Assembly (NCBI GenBank): GCA_028293765.1
Contig: JAQGOG010000093.1
Coordinates: forward strand, 1 to 64,000
Source of the DNA: Gammaproteobacteria bacterium
GTDB lineage: Bacteria > Pseudomonadota > Gammaproteobacteria > Steroidobacterales > Steroidobacteraceae
DNA: 64,000 bases
Reading direction: 5' to 3'
The first letter of the stretch is position 1. Each line of letters begins with the position of its first letter. The translations under genes were made by a program, and so were the position numbers. Below the pieces are notes generated by a model. It had not been told where the DNA came from and did not search any database. It worked only from the letters and a program-made list of their open reading frames with translations. Shown one piece after another: positions 36,470 to 43,616 of this stretch.

Positions 36470-37591
36470 ATGCCGCACCTGATCACTGCTCCGACGCAAC
36501 TGACGATCGAGCTCGATGGCGGACAGCGCTTCACCGTCCACCCGATCTGGCTGCGGGAGCGCTGTCCGGATGCGCAAACGTTCGACCTGCGAACGGGTCA
36601 GCGTTTGCAGGACCCTTCCGATCTCGATTTACAGTTGGCCCTGACCGCCGTGTCGGAACCGGAGCCCGGGCGCATCCGGGTGCGTTTCAGCGATGGGCAT
36701 GTGGCCGATTTCGTGGCGCGGGAGATTCTGGCGGAAGCGGTGCTTAAGCCCGGCGAGCAGGACATTCCGGCCCCGCGGCTCTGGAATGGGACGCTGACGG
36801 GCTTCCCTCGAGCCGAGTGGGATAGCCGCCCGGACGATGCCACTCTGGCGGGCTGGATCACGGGTTTCCTCGAGTATGGCTTTCTCATTCTGACGCGGGT
36901 GCCGCCGGTTCCCCGCACCATCCTGCAGGTCGCGGCCACGTTCGGGTTTACGCGAGAGACCAACTTCGGTCCCCTGTTTGAGGTGCGCTCTGTGCCGGAT
37001 GCGAGTGATCTCGCGTATACCTCTCTGCCACTCGATCCGCACACCGACAATCCCTATCGCGCGCCGGTGCCGGGCGTGCAGCTGCTGCACTGCCTGGTGA
37101 ACGAGACTTCCGGCGGCTTATCCACTCTCGTGGATGGTTACGCGGCCGCGCAGGCGCTGCGGGTACGCGACATCGAGGCGTTTCAGCTTCTGTCCCGAAC
37201 TCCGGTACAGTTTCGTTACCGGGACGAAACGACGGAACTGGTCGCCAGCGCGGCGCCAATCGAGCTCGATATCATGGGGCGGGTGCACGCGGTGCATTTC
37301 AGTCCCCGCTTGGATTTCGTGCCGCTACGGCCGCCGCGCGAGCTTGCGGACTACTATCGTGCTCGTCGTGCGTTCGATCATCTGCTGCGCTCCCCTGAAT
37401 TCGAAATCCGCTTTCTACTGGAGCCGGGTGAGCTTCTGATGATGGATAACCGGCGGCTGCTGCACGGACGGACGGGATTTGATCCCGCGCAGGGGCAGCG
37501 TCATCTGCAGGGATGTTATATCGACATCGACGGGCCACGGAGTCTGTATCGCGTACTGCGCCGGCGGCTGTCATCCGGGGGAATCTCATGA
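36470..37591 (+). CDS. TauD/BBOX-type Fe(II)/2OG dioxygenase, TmpA-like
   Basis: This 373-residue protein has the gamma-butyrobetaine hydroxylase layout: an N-terminal DUF971-like domain (VHPIWLRERCPD, TGQRLQDP) and a C-terminal TauD domain. Iron ligands are His191-X-Asp193 (PHTDNPYR) and His332 (LLHGRTGF); Arg344 is placed to bind 2OG. The N-terminal zinc cysteines of BBOX are mostly absent. The next gene overlaps by four bases and encodes an HD-type oxygenase-like protein, the same pairing as TmpA/TmpB, which degrade 2-trimethylaminoethylphosphonate. A phosphonate substrate is thus favoured over carnitine synthesis. GAGGT precedes the ATG. Confidence 0.8.
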   Translation: MPHLITAPTQLTIELDGGQRFTVHPIWLRERCPDAQTFDLRTGQRLQDPSDLDLQLALTAVSEPEPGRIRVRFSDGHVADFVAREILAEAVLKPGEQDIPAPRLWNGTLTGFPRAEWDSRPDDATLAGWITGFLEYGFLILTRVPPVPRTILQVAATFGFTRETNFGPLFEVRSVPDASDLAYTSLPLDPHTDNPYRAPVPGVQLLHCLVNETSGGLSTLVDGYAAAQALRVRDIEAFQLLSRTPVQFRYRDETTELVASAAPIELDIMGRVHAVHFSPRLDFVPLRPPRELADYYRARRAFDHLLRSPEFEIRFLLEPGELLMMDNRRLLHGRTGFDPAQGQRHLQGCYIDIDGPRSLYRVLRRRLSSGGIS

Positions 37592-38166
37592 GCCAGATGG
37601 TCAGTTTTCGCAGAATGGAGGACGGCACACGCGAGGACTACCTCCTGCTGGATCAGTCGGAGCGGGACTACGCGGTAGGCTTGCCCGATCGCGTGCTGGA
37701 CGGGCTGCGCAGGCTCGATCACTCCCTGCAGGGTTATCCGGTCAGCCGGCTCGAACATTCGCTGCAGGTGGCGAGCCGGGCGCTGGCTGACGACGCCGAT
37801 GACGAATTGATCGTCGCGGCGCTGATCCACGATATCGGTGATGAGCTGGCACCCTACAATCATGCGGAGATCGCCGCGGGAATTCTGCGGCCGTATGTCC
37901 GGCCCGAGGTGACGTGGATCGTTGAGCAGCATGGGTTGGTGCAGTCGTACTACTACGTGCACCACATGGGTGGTGACCGGAATGCGCGCGATCGGTTGAA
38001 GGGACATAAGTGGTATGCCGCCTGTGAGGCGTTCTGCGCGCGATGGGATCAGGTGTCGTTCGACCCGGATTACCCGTCGAAGCCACTCGAGGCGTTCGAG
38101 CCGCTGGTGCGCAAGATTTTCAGCCGGCCGGCCCACGATCCACGGTACACCGGTCGGGACGGGTAG
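37588..38166 (+). CDS. HD-domain mixed-valent diiron oxygenase-like protein, TmpB/PhnZ-like
   Basis: This 192-residue HD protein keeps a full set of metal ligands: His57 (RLEHSLQ), His81-Asp82 (IHDIGD), His92 (YNHAEI), His115 (VEQHG) and a C-terminal Asp (Asp154 or Asp159). The GYPVSRLEHSLQ start and the YYYVHHMG segment fit the PhnZ/TmpB group, which cleaves C-P bonds of hydroxylated phosphonates, better than nucleotide phosphohydrolases. It overlaps the upstream 2OG oxygenase by ATGA, giving translational coupling. In the known system the first enzyme hydroxylates the carbon next to phosphorus and this one splits the bond. Function here is inferred from pairing. Confidence 0.78.
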   Translation: MSQMVSFRRMEDGTREDYLLLDQSERDYAVGLPDRVLDGLRRLDHSLQGYPVSRLEHSLQVASRALADDADDELIVAALIHDIGDELAPYNHAEIAAGILRPYVRPEVTWIVEQHGLVQSYYYVHHMGGDRNARDRLKGHKWYAACEAFCARWDQVSFDPDYPSKPLEAFEPLVRKIFSRPAHDPRYTGRDG

Positions 38167-38194
38167 GCGGTTTGACGTGGAGCGCCGACGCCGC

Positions 38195-38398
38195 GGTCCT
38201 GCTGCAGTCCTAGGACCCACGGTTCTGGTGGGAGCCCGTAACGAGCAGCAGCTGGAGGAGAACCTCGGCGCGCCAGGCTGGAGCCCGATGAGGGAACAGG
38301 TTTTGAGCCTGGACGCCGCCAGCCAGGTCACGCCGCCTTACCCGAACTATGCCTATTGGAACGGGCAATTCGCGGAACGCAAGCCGCCGCCGGTGTAG
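38195..38398 (+). pseudogene. Aldo/keto reductase C-terminal remnant
   Basis: The forward frame carries the end of an aldo/keto reductase: PTVLVGARNEQQLEENLG, then EQVLSLDAASQVTPPYPNY and AYWNGQF. This is the NADP-binding tail (TxVxxGARxxxQL) without the barrel that should precede it. Upstream in this frame is only out-of-frame TmpB-like gene sequence. It is a deletion remnant ending at 38398. Confidence 0.75.
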
Positions 38399-38524
38399 GC
38401 GGCAGAAGCATAAATAGGTCATCCGGTGAGGCCCGCACGGGTGTACTTTATGGATTAGAGGGCCGTCGCGACCCGCACGAGTACGCGTCCCGACGCCGAT
38501 GCGAGGGGGAGTGCTATCAGCACA

Positions 38525-39511
38525 GTGAGCCGAAAGTGGCGACCTGGACTGGCACTGACCTGTTTCCCGGTCAGCGCTCTGCTGTTGGCCTTTTCCGTAG
38601 CGAGCGCCGCCCCTCAAGCGGATCCGTCGCTCCCTGACGCGCAGGCGGCCGTTCCCGAGGAAGGTATCCCACAAGTCCTGGTCGAGGCACCGGAACCGCG
38701 GTTTGCCGCCCCGACACTGCGCGACCGGATCGGACGGATCTGGGCCCCGGTTTTGATCAACGGCCGGGGCCCGTATCGTCTCGTGCTCGACACCGGCGCG
38801 AGCCACTCCGCCATCATCGCGCAGGTTGCCGACAGTCTCGGCATTCCCGTAAGCGAGCTCGCCAACGTCCGCGTCAGCGGCGTCACTGGCTCGGCAATCG
38901 TTCGCTCCATACCGGTCGATCGGCTCGAAGTAGGTGAGTTGTCCATTGACTCGACCATGCTTCCGATCGTCGCCGACGTGTTTGGGGGCGCCGAGGGCGT
39001 ACTGGGCACCGAGGGGCTCGCTGACAAGCGGATCCTCATCGACTTCGCGCATGATCAGGTGGTGATCTCGCGATCCCGCGGTTCGCTCGACAAAACCGGA
39101 TTTGCGACGCTTCCGCTGCGGGTATTGCACGGCCGATTGTTGGCGCTGGATGTACGCGTCGGGGGCGTCAGGGCCAAGGCCATCATCGACACCGGGGCCC
39201 AGGTGACCATCGGCAACCTTGCGTTGCGCGAGGCGCTGGCCCGACATTGGATGAAAGATGCGAAGCAAGAAGAAATCATAGGCGTTACGTTGGATGTGAC
39301 ACGCGGCGACACCGTGGTGTCGCCACCGATCCTCGTGGGGAGCCTGCAGTTCCGCAGTGTCAATGTGACCTACGCCGACATGTTTATCTTCGATCTCTGG
39401 AAGCTCACCCGCGAGCCGACGCTCGTGCTCGGCATGGATGTGCTGGGCTCGGTCGATATGCTCGTCATCGATTACCGCCTGCGCCAACTGCAGATTCGCC
39501 TGCGGCGGTAA
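38525..39511 (+). CDS. Secreted retropepsin-like aspartic protease with two DTG motifs
   Basis: This 328-residue protein begins with a signal peptide (about residues 8-29, LTCFPVSALLLAFSVASAA). Two catalytic-type motifs follow: VLDTGASHS with Asp89 and IIDTGAQVT with Asp222, each with a downstream hydrophobic-hydrophobic-Gly strand (VLGTEGL and VLGMDVLG). This matches two retropepsin-like domains in one chain, allowing an intramolecular pepsin-like pair instead of a homodimer. It starts at GTG. Periplasmic proteolysis is likely; targets are unknown. Confidence 0.8.
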   Translation: MSRKWRPGLALTCFPVSALLLAFSVASAAPQADPSLPDAQAAVPEEGIPQVLVEAPEPRFAAPTLRDRIGRIWAPVLINGRGPYRLVLDTGASHSAIIAQVADSLGIPVSELANVRVSGVTGSAIVRSIPVDRLEVGELSIDSTMLPIVADVFGGAEGVLGTEGLADKRILIDFAHDQVVISRSRGSLDKTGFATLPLRVLHGRLLALDVRVGGVRAKAIIDTGAQVTIGNLALREALARHWMKDAKQEEIIGVTLDVTRGDTVVSPPILVGSLQFRSVNVTYADMFIFDLWKLTREPTLVLGMDVLGSVDMLVIDYRLRQLQIRLRR

Positions 39512-39592
39512 ACGCGCCTCGCGCGATCTTGTAAGATCGGCTGACGTGGCGGCCGGTAGTCCGGCAGTGCCTGCGAAAAGTAGGAGTCGATC

Positions 39593-40096
39593 GTGAGCGA
39601 TCTTGGTCAACCGCTTCGTGTCCCCGCGGTGCGCTTCGAGCGTATTCTGCCCGGATCGCCCGAGCACGTCTGGCGATACCTCACCGAGTGCAGCAGGCTG
39701 CCGGGCTGGTTTGGCGATGACGGCAACATCGAGCCCCGCGAGGGTGGGGTAGTGACATTGATGGGCGGACACATCCGTGGTGTCGTGACGCAGTGGAAGC
39801 CAAACCGCCGGCTTGCCTATACCTGGAACGTCTTCGATGCGGCCAATGGCGCCGAGTCGCCCTATCCCGAATCGTATTTGACCTTCGAGCTCGAGCCTCA
39901 GGGCGGCAACGTCCTGCTCACGCTCCTCCACCTCCCAATCCTCGAGCGCTTCGAGAAGCAGAACACGATGGGTTGGCACACCTTTCTCGATATGCTCGGT
40001 GCCGCTGTGCGCGGCCAGGCCGTCGAGCCGCGGGCAGCGCACATGAAGCGCAGCGCTGCGCTGTACGGCATCGACCTGAGCAATCTGCAAAAGTGA
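39593..40096 (+). CDS. SRPBCC (AHSA1-type) domain protein
   Basis: This 167-residue single-domain protein follows the START/AHSA1 pattern: RFERILPGSPEHVWRYLTEC, LPGWFGDDG, GGVVTLMGG and VTQWKPNRRLAYTWNV, ending in a long C-terminal helix (MGWHTFLDMLGAAVRG). The fold holds hydrophobic ligands or acts as a co-chaperone-like module; no role is assigned. It uses a GTG start and lies just upstream of the sensor kinase gene in the same direction, so it may be cotranscribed with it. Confidence 0.85.
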   Translation: MSDLGQPLRVPAVRFERILPGSPEHVWRYLTECSRLPGWFGDDGNIEPREGGVVTLMGGHIRGVVTQWKPNRRLAYTWNVFDAANGAESPYPESYLTFELEPQGGNVLLTLLHLPILERFEKQNTMGWHTFLDMLGAAVRGQAVEPRAAHMKRSAALYGIDLSNLQK

Positions 40097-40114
40097 GAAG
40101 GGGCATTTCCCCGG

Positions 40115-41080
40115 ATGCGACCGCCTGAGAGAACCGTATGGCGGGATGCGATCATCGTGGTGCTCGGCACCGCGATCGCCGCGGCCCTATGCGTGCAGTT
40201 CGACATCAGCGAGGCGCTGCGGCGCTGGACCGCTCCCTGGGAGCGTTTCCAACTGGACGAGCTGCCAGCGGTTCTGCTGGTGCTCGCCGCGGGCCTGGCG
40301 TGGTTCGCGGTGCGCCGTTATTGGGAAGCCGAGCGCGAGCTTCTGCGACGGCAGGCCGCAGAAGCGCAGTTGGCGGCGGCATTAGCCGATAACCGCAGGC
40401 TGTCGCAACAGTACGTGCGGCTGCAGGAGGCGGAGCGCAAGACACTGGCTCGTGAGCTGCACGATGAGCTGGGACAGTACCTGAATGTCATCAAGCTCGA
40501 TGCTGTCGGCATTCGCGATATCCCTCTGCCGGCTGACGCTACGTTGCGCGAGCGTGCCGGCGGCATCGTTGCGAACTGCAATCATATTCACGCGGCGCTG
40601 ACCGCGTTGATCAGGCAGCTGCGGCCTGTGGGCCTCGACGAGTTGGGTCTGGAGGCGGCGCTGGAGCATTGCATCGATACCTGGCGGCCACGCCTGCCGG
40701 CGGTGCGGTTGAAACTGTCATTCGCGGGAGAGTTCGGCGACCTGGCCGAGACGGTCACCCTGACAGCGTATCGTTTGATCCAGGAGGCGTTGACCAATGT
40801 CGCGAAACACGCTGCCGCCGGCCAGGTCACGATGCGACTCGAACGGCGCTCGCCGCCTCCCGGAGCCGACGACGGAGCAGAGGGCCTCATCACGATCACC
40901 ATCGCGGACGACGGCGTCGGCTCCGATATGAGAACTCCGACGCAAGGGCTCGGCCTCATCGGCATCCGCGAACGAGTCGCGGCGCTGGCAGGGCAGTTGG
41001 AAATCATCACCTCGCCCGGCAGCGGCTTCGAACTGAAAGCACTGATACCGGTGTGTGACGCAGCGGAGCAGGTCGCATGA
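40115..41080 (+). CDS. Sensor histidine kinase, NarL-type (HisKA_3)
   Basis: This 321-residue kinase has two membrane segments (residues 12-28 and 50-67) with only about 20 residues between them, a coiled region (70-105), and a HisKA_3 domain with phospho-acceptor His116 in LARELHDELGQYLN. The HATPase domain shows EALTNVAKHA (N box), IADDGVGSD (G1) and GLGLIGIRERV (G2). With so small a periplasmic loop it probably senses within the membrane or in the cytoplasm. Its stop overlaps the response-regulator start by four bases. Confidence 0.92.
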   Translation: MRPPERTVWRDAIIVVLGTAIAAALCVQFDISEALRRWTAPWERFQLDELPAVLLVLAAGLAWFAVRRYWEAERELLRRQAAEAQLAAALADNRRLSQQYVRLQEAERKTLARELHDELGQYLNVIKLDAVGIRDIPLPADATLRERAGGIVANCNHIHAALTALIRQLRPVGLDELGLEAALEHCIDTWRPRLPAVRLKLSFAGEFGDLAETVTLTAYRLIQEALTNVAKHAAAGQVTMRLERRSPPPGADDGAEGLITITIADDGVGSDMRTPTQGLGLIGIRERVAALAGQLEIITSPGSGFELKALIPVCDAAEQVA

Positions 41081-41712
41081 CGGTGGTGACGGTCCTGCTG
41101 GTCGACGATCATGCGGTTGTGCGCGAAGGCTATCGGCGGCTGCTGGAGCGGGATGCGAAAATCCAGGTCGTGGGCGAGGCCGCTAACTCGATACAGGCAT
41201 ACGAGCGCGCGGTGTCTCTCGATCCCGAGGTCGTCGTGATGGACATCGCTCTACCGGGTGTCAGCGGTATCGAAGCGATGCGCCGGATACTGGCGCGCCG
41301 GCCGCAGCAGTGCGTGCTCATGTTCAGCATGCACGACGATGCTATTTTTCCGGCCCGTGCACTCGAAGCAGGGGCCCGCGGTTATGTCAGCAAGGCCAGT
41401 GCGCCCGAAGTACTCGTCGACGCCATCTCGGCGGTCTCGCGAGGCGAGCGTTACCTGAGTCCCGATGTGGAGAGGGCCATGGCACAGCATGCTTCGTCCG
41501 ATGCGAAATCGATCGTCGATACGCTGACCGCCAGGGAATTCGAGGTCCTGCGGCTGCTCGCTCGGGGCGATACCGTAAGGCGCATCGGCGAGACGCTGGG
41601 CTTGTCCGAGAAGACGGTCGCGAATCATCAGTCCGCGATCCGCGAGAAGCTCGGCGCCAGGAATGGAGTGCAGCTGGCACGCGTTGCCGCGGAGCTCGGG
41701 CTGTCCTTGTAG
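41077..41712 (+). CDS. LuxR/NarL-type response regulator
   Basis: This 211-residue regulator has a receiver domain (VDDHAVVREG, phospho-site Asp56 in VVVMDIALPG, Lys in YVSKASAPE) and a C-terminal GerE/LuxR helix-turn-helix (LTAREFEVLRLLARGDTVRR, then LSEKTVANHQSAIREKLG). It is coupled to the kinase gene by an ATGA overlap and is its evident partner. Target genes are not deducible from the window; the following 440 bases hold repeat structure rather than a clear promoter. Confidence 0.93.
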   Translation: MTVVTVLLVDDHAVVREGYRRLLERDAKIQVVGEAANSIQAYERAVSLDPEVVVMDIALPGVSGIEAMRRILARRPQQCVLMFSMHDDAIFPARALEAGARGYVSKASAPEVLVDAISAVSRGERYLSPDVERAMAQHASSDAKSIVDTLTAREFEVLRLLARGDTVRRIGETLGLSEKTVANHQSAIREKLGARNGVQLARVAAELGLSL

Positions 41713-42155
41713 TGTCGAAATGGGCGCAGCCCGCGTGAGGTTCGAGGCGTCCGGACGGTCCTTGTGAGAGGGTACGGCTGCTGCCGCTAGCCGTCGCCGT
41801 TCGGTAACCTTTCGACCGGATCATGCGTCAGGAGGTGTGGCAGCAGCCGTCAAGAGATGCAATGGGGTGTAAATAGTGCTGGATCCGCACAGGGCCCATG
41901 TAATTTCGGGGGCCGTCGGTGGATAACGTGGGGCTAACTGGAGGATAACTCCTCGGTTATCCACATGATGGGCACGGGCGATGCGCTGTCTGCGGTGCGG
42001 TGCGGCAGAGCCGACCCGCGCCACCGGCGCGGGATCCGCGGTTGTGCACCTGCAGCGGCGCGCCGGCAGTTGCACCCGCGGTGCGCCCGCGTGGATTTGT
42101 AAGGACTCGACAGGCAGACTAGCCGCGGCAAAACCACCATCCCCGGAGCCGCCCA
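41713..42155. other. 443-base intergenic region after the two-component genes
   Basis: No supported gene is present. The middle holds the GGATAAC repeat cluster annotated separately (41919-41965). The last 150 bases contain GC-rich inverted segments (CCGCGCC-ACC-GGCGCGG at about 42014-42030), probably part of the leader of the EthD-like gene. Confidence 0.55.
41919..41965. repeat. Cluster of DnaA-box-like repeats
   Basis: GTGGATAAC (41919-41927) and GTTATCCAC (41956-41964) are perfect inverted copies. The second contains TTATCCACA (41957-41965), an exact DnaA box, and the first differs from one at a single base. A third GGATAAC lies between (41943-41949) within the GGAG-GATAA-CTCC hairpin. 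No dnaA or dnaN gene is near, so a titration or control site is likelier than an origin. Confidence 0.5.
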
Positions 42156-42464
42156 ATGATCAAGGTCAGCATCCTGTACCCGAATACCCCGGGCGCCACG
42201 TTCGACATGGCGTACTACACCAGCAAGCACCTTACGATGGTGCAAAAGAAAGTCCCCGCCTGTAAGGGCGTGGGCGCTGAGCGGGGCCTTGGCGGTGGCG
42301 AGCCTGGCTCCAAACCCACTTACATTGCGATGGGTCACCTGCTGTTCGACTCGGTGGAGTCGTTTCAGACCGGTTTCGGCCCCCATGCGGCCGAGATCGT
42401 GGCCGACGTGCCGAATTACACGAATACGCGCCCCGTCATCCAGGTCAGCGAGATCGCGCTCTGA
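42156..42464 (+). CDS. EthD family protein
   Basis: This 102-residue ferredoxin-like alpha-beta protein starts MIKVSILYPNTPGATFDMAYY and ends VPNYTNTRPVIQVSEI, both typical of EthD domain proteins. The family was first linked to ethyl tert-butyl ether degradation but is widespread and of unclear function. GGAG precedes the ATG by seven bases. The next open sequence is a broken glutathione S-transferase. Confidence 0.88.
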   Translation: MIKVSILYPNTPGATFDMAYYTSKHLTMVQKKVPACKGVGAERGLGGGEPGSKPTYIAMGHLLFDSVESFQTGFGPHAAEIVADVPNYTNTRPVIQVSEIAL

Positions 42465-42502
42465 GAGGGACCGGGCGGTGGTGACCGCTCACGTCATGTC
42501 CG

Positions 42503-42900
42503 ATGATCACGGTTCACCACCTCAACAACTCGCGTTCGCAGCGCGTCCTGTGGCTGCTCGAGGAGCTCGGATGCGGGTACGAACTAGTGAAGTACCGGCG
42601 CAATCCGGACACGATGCTGGCGCCGCCGGAACTGCGCCGGATTCACCCGCACTGCTGCTGCATCCCCTCATCAGGATGATTACGGGACGCGTGCAGAAGA
42701 CATTCATCGATCCCCAACTCGCGACGCACATCCGCTAATGGGACGACGAGTTGCGTAAAGCGCAATGGTTCGCGGGCGCAGAGTTTACGGCTGCCCATAA
42801 TCAGATGAGTTTCCCCCTGGAAGCTGCAGCGGCGCGGTGTGGCGTCGCGCTGGGCGAAGGGGTGAAGTGCTTTCTCGAGCGCTGCAGATGGGCGGCGAAT
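42503..42900 (+). pseudogene. Glutathione S-transferase, degenerate
   Basis: The ATG at 42503 opens a clear GST N-terminus: MITVHHLNNSRSQRVLWLLE and LGCGYELVKYRRNP. It soon stops. Later C-terminal GST segments appear in another frame (LIRMITGRVQKTFIDPQLA, then a TAA in HIR-stop-WDDELRKAQWF, then AGAEFTAAHNQMSFPLEAA). The middle of the protein is missing. Nonsense, frameshift and deletion mark it as a pseudogene. Confidence 0.85.
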
Positions 42901-42989
42901 ACCAACTCGCCAGATAACAGGAACCGCGGTTCCGTTCGCACGTTCCCCTCTTCGTGACACAGCGGGGGACGACTCGCGAGGAGTGATTT

Positions 42990-43553
42990 ATGGCGGAGAG
43001 AAATACAGCCGTTTTCGGCATCTATGCCACGGCGGTAGATGCGGAGCGGGGAGTCGATACTTTGATTGCCGCGGGATTTCCTAGCGCGGACATTTCGGTG
43101 CTCCTACCTGATAACCAGAGCACGAAAGATTTTGCGCACCACAAGGACACGAAGGCGCCGGAGGGCACCGCCGCGGGTGTGACCGCAGGTGGAATCTTAG
43201 GCGGAACCCTTGGGGTTCTAGCGGGAATCGGCGCGTTGGCCATTCCGGGCGTCGGACCGTTAATCGCTGCCGGCCCGCTTATGGCGGGACTTGCGGGACT
43301 CGGTGTCGGCGGAGCGGTCGGCGGCCTCGTCGGCGCGCTCGTGGGCATGGGCATTCCTGAATACGAAGCGAAACGCTACGTGGGCCGCGTAAAGGATGGT
43401 GGCGTACTTCTGTCCGTCCACTGCGATAACTCGGAAGGAGTGACGCGTGCCAAGGAGCTCTTGAAGGGAAGCGGCGCTGATGACATCGCGTCGACCGGCG
43501 AAAGTGCGGGGATGCAGCCGGCCGCGCAAACTCAGCCGGATTATCGGCCGTAG
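42990..43553 (+). CDS. General stress protein 17M-like, glycine-zipper protein
   Basis: This 187-residue protein begins with the ferredoxin-like module VFGIYATAVDAERGVDTLIAAGF found in general stress protein 17M-like (YflT) domains. A glycine-zipper block follows (about residues 62-118, GVTAGGILGGTLGVLAGIGA and GLGVGGAVGGLVGALVGMG), able to insert in membranes. The C-terminal part repeats the module (EYEAKRYVGRVKDGGVLLSV). GAGGAG precedes the ATG. A stress or envelope role is inferred. Confidence 0.82.
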   Translation: MAERNTAVFGIYATAVDAERGVDTLIAAGFPSADISVLLPDNQSTKDFAHHKDTKAPEGTAAGVTAGGILGGTLGVLAGIGALAIPGVGPLIAAGPLMAGLAGLGVGGAVGGLVGALVGMGIPEYEAKRYVGRVKDGGVLLSVHCDNSEGVTRAKELLKGSGADDIASTGESAGMQPAAQTQPDYRP

Positions 43554-43559
43554 CCAACG

Positions 43560-43595
43560 GTCAGCCCGGGCGAGGAAGTGCTCGCCCGGGCTGAC
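43560..43595. terminator. Bidirectional hairpin between convergent genes
   Basis: GTCAGCCCGGGCGAG (43560-43574) pairs over 15 bp without mismatch with CTCGCCCGGGCTGAC (43581-43595), loop GAAGTG. It lies between the stress-protein stop and the end of the convergent amidohydrolase, so it can serve both transcripts. Confidence 0.85.
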
Positions 43596-43616
43596 ATCGA
43601 CGTTGATTCGTGCGGG

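Noticed and set aside
36470-37591. Gamma-butyrobetaine hydroxylase in carnitine synthesis
   Set aside because: The fold fits, but the coupled HD oxygenase-like gene and the loss of most N-terminal zinc cysteines fit a TmpA-type role better; this remains open.
38210-40090. 626-codon open frame opposite the aspartic protease and SRPBCC genes
   Set aside because: It overlaps two recognisable genes on the other strand, and its translation shows no domain.
41919-41965. Chromosomal origin of replication
   Set aside because: DnaA-box-like repeats are present, but there is no dnaA, dnaN, gyrB or AT-rich unwinding region nearby.
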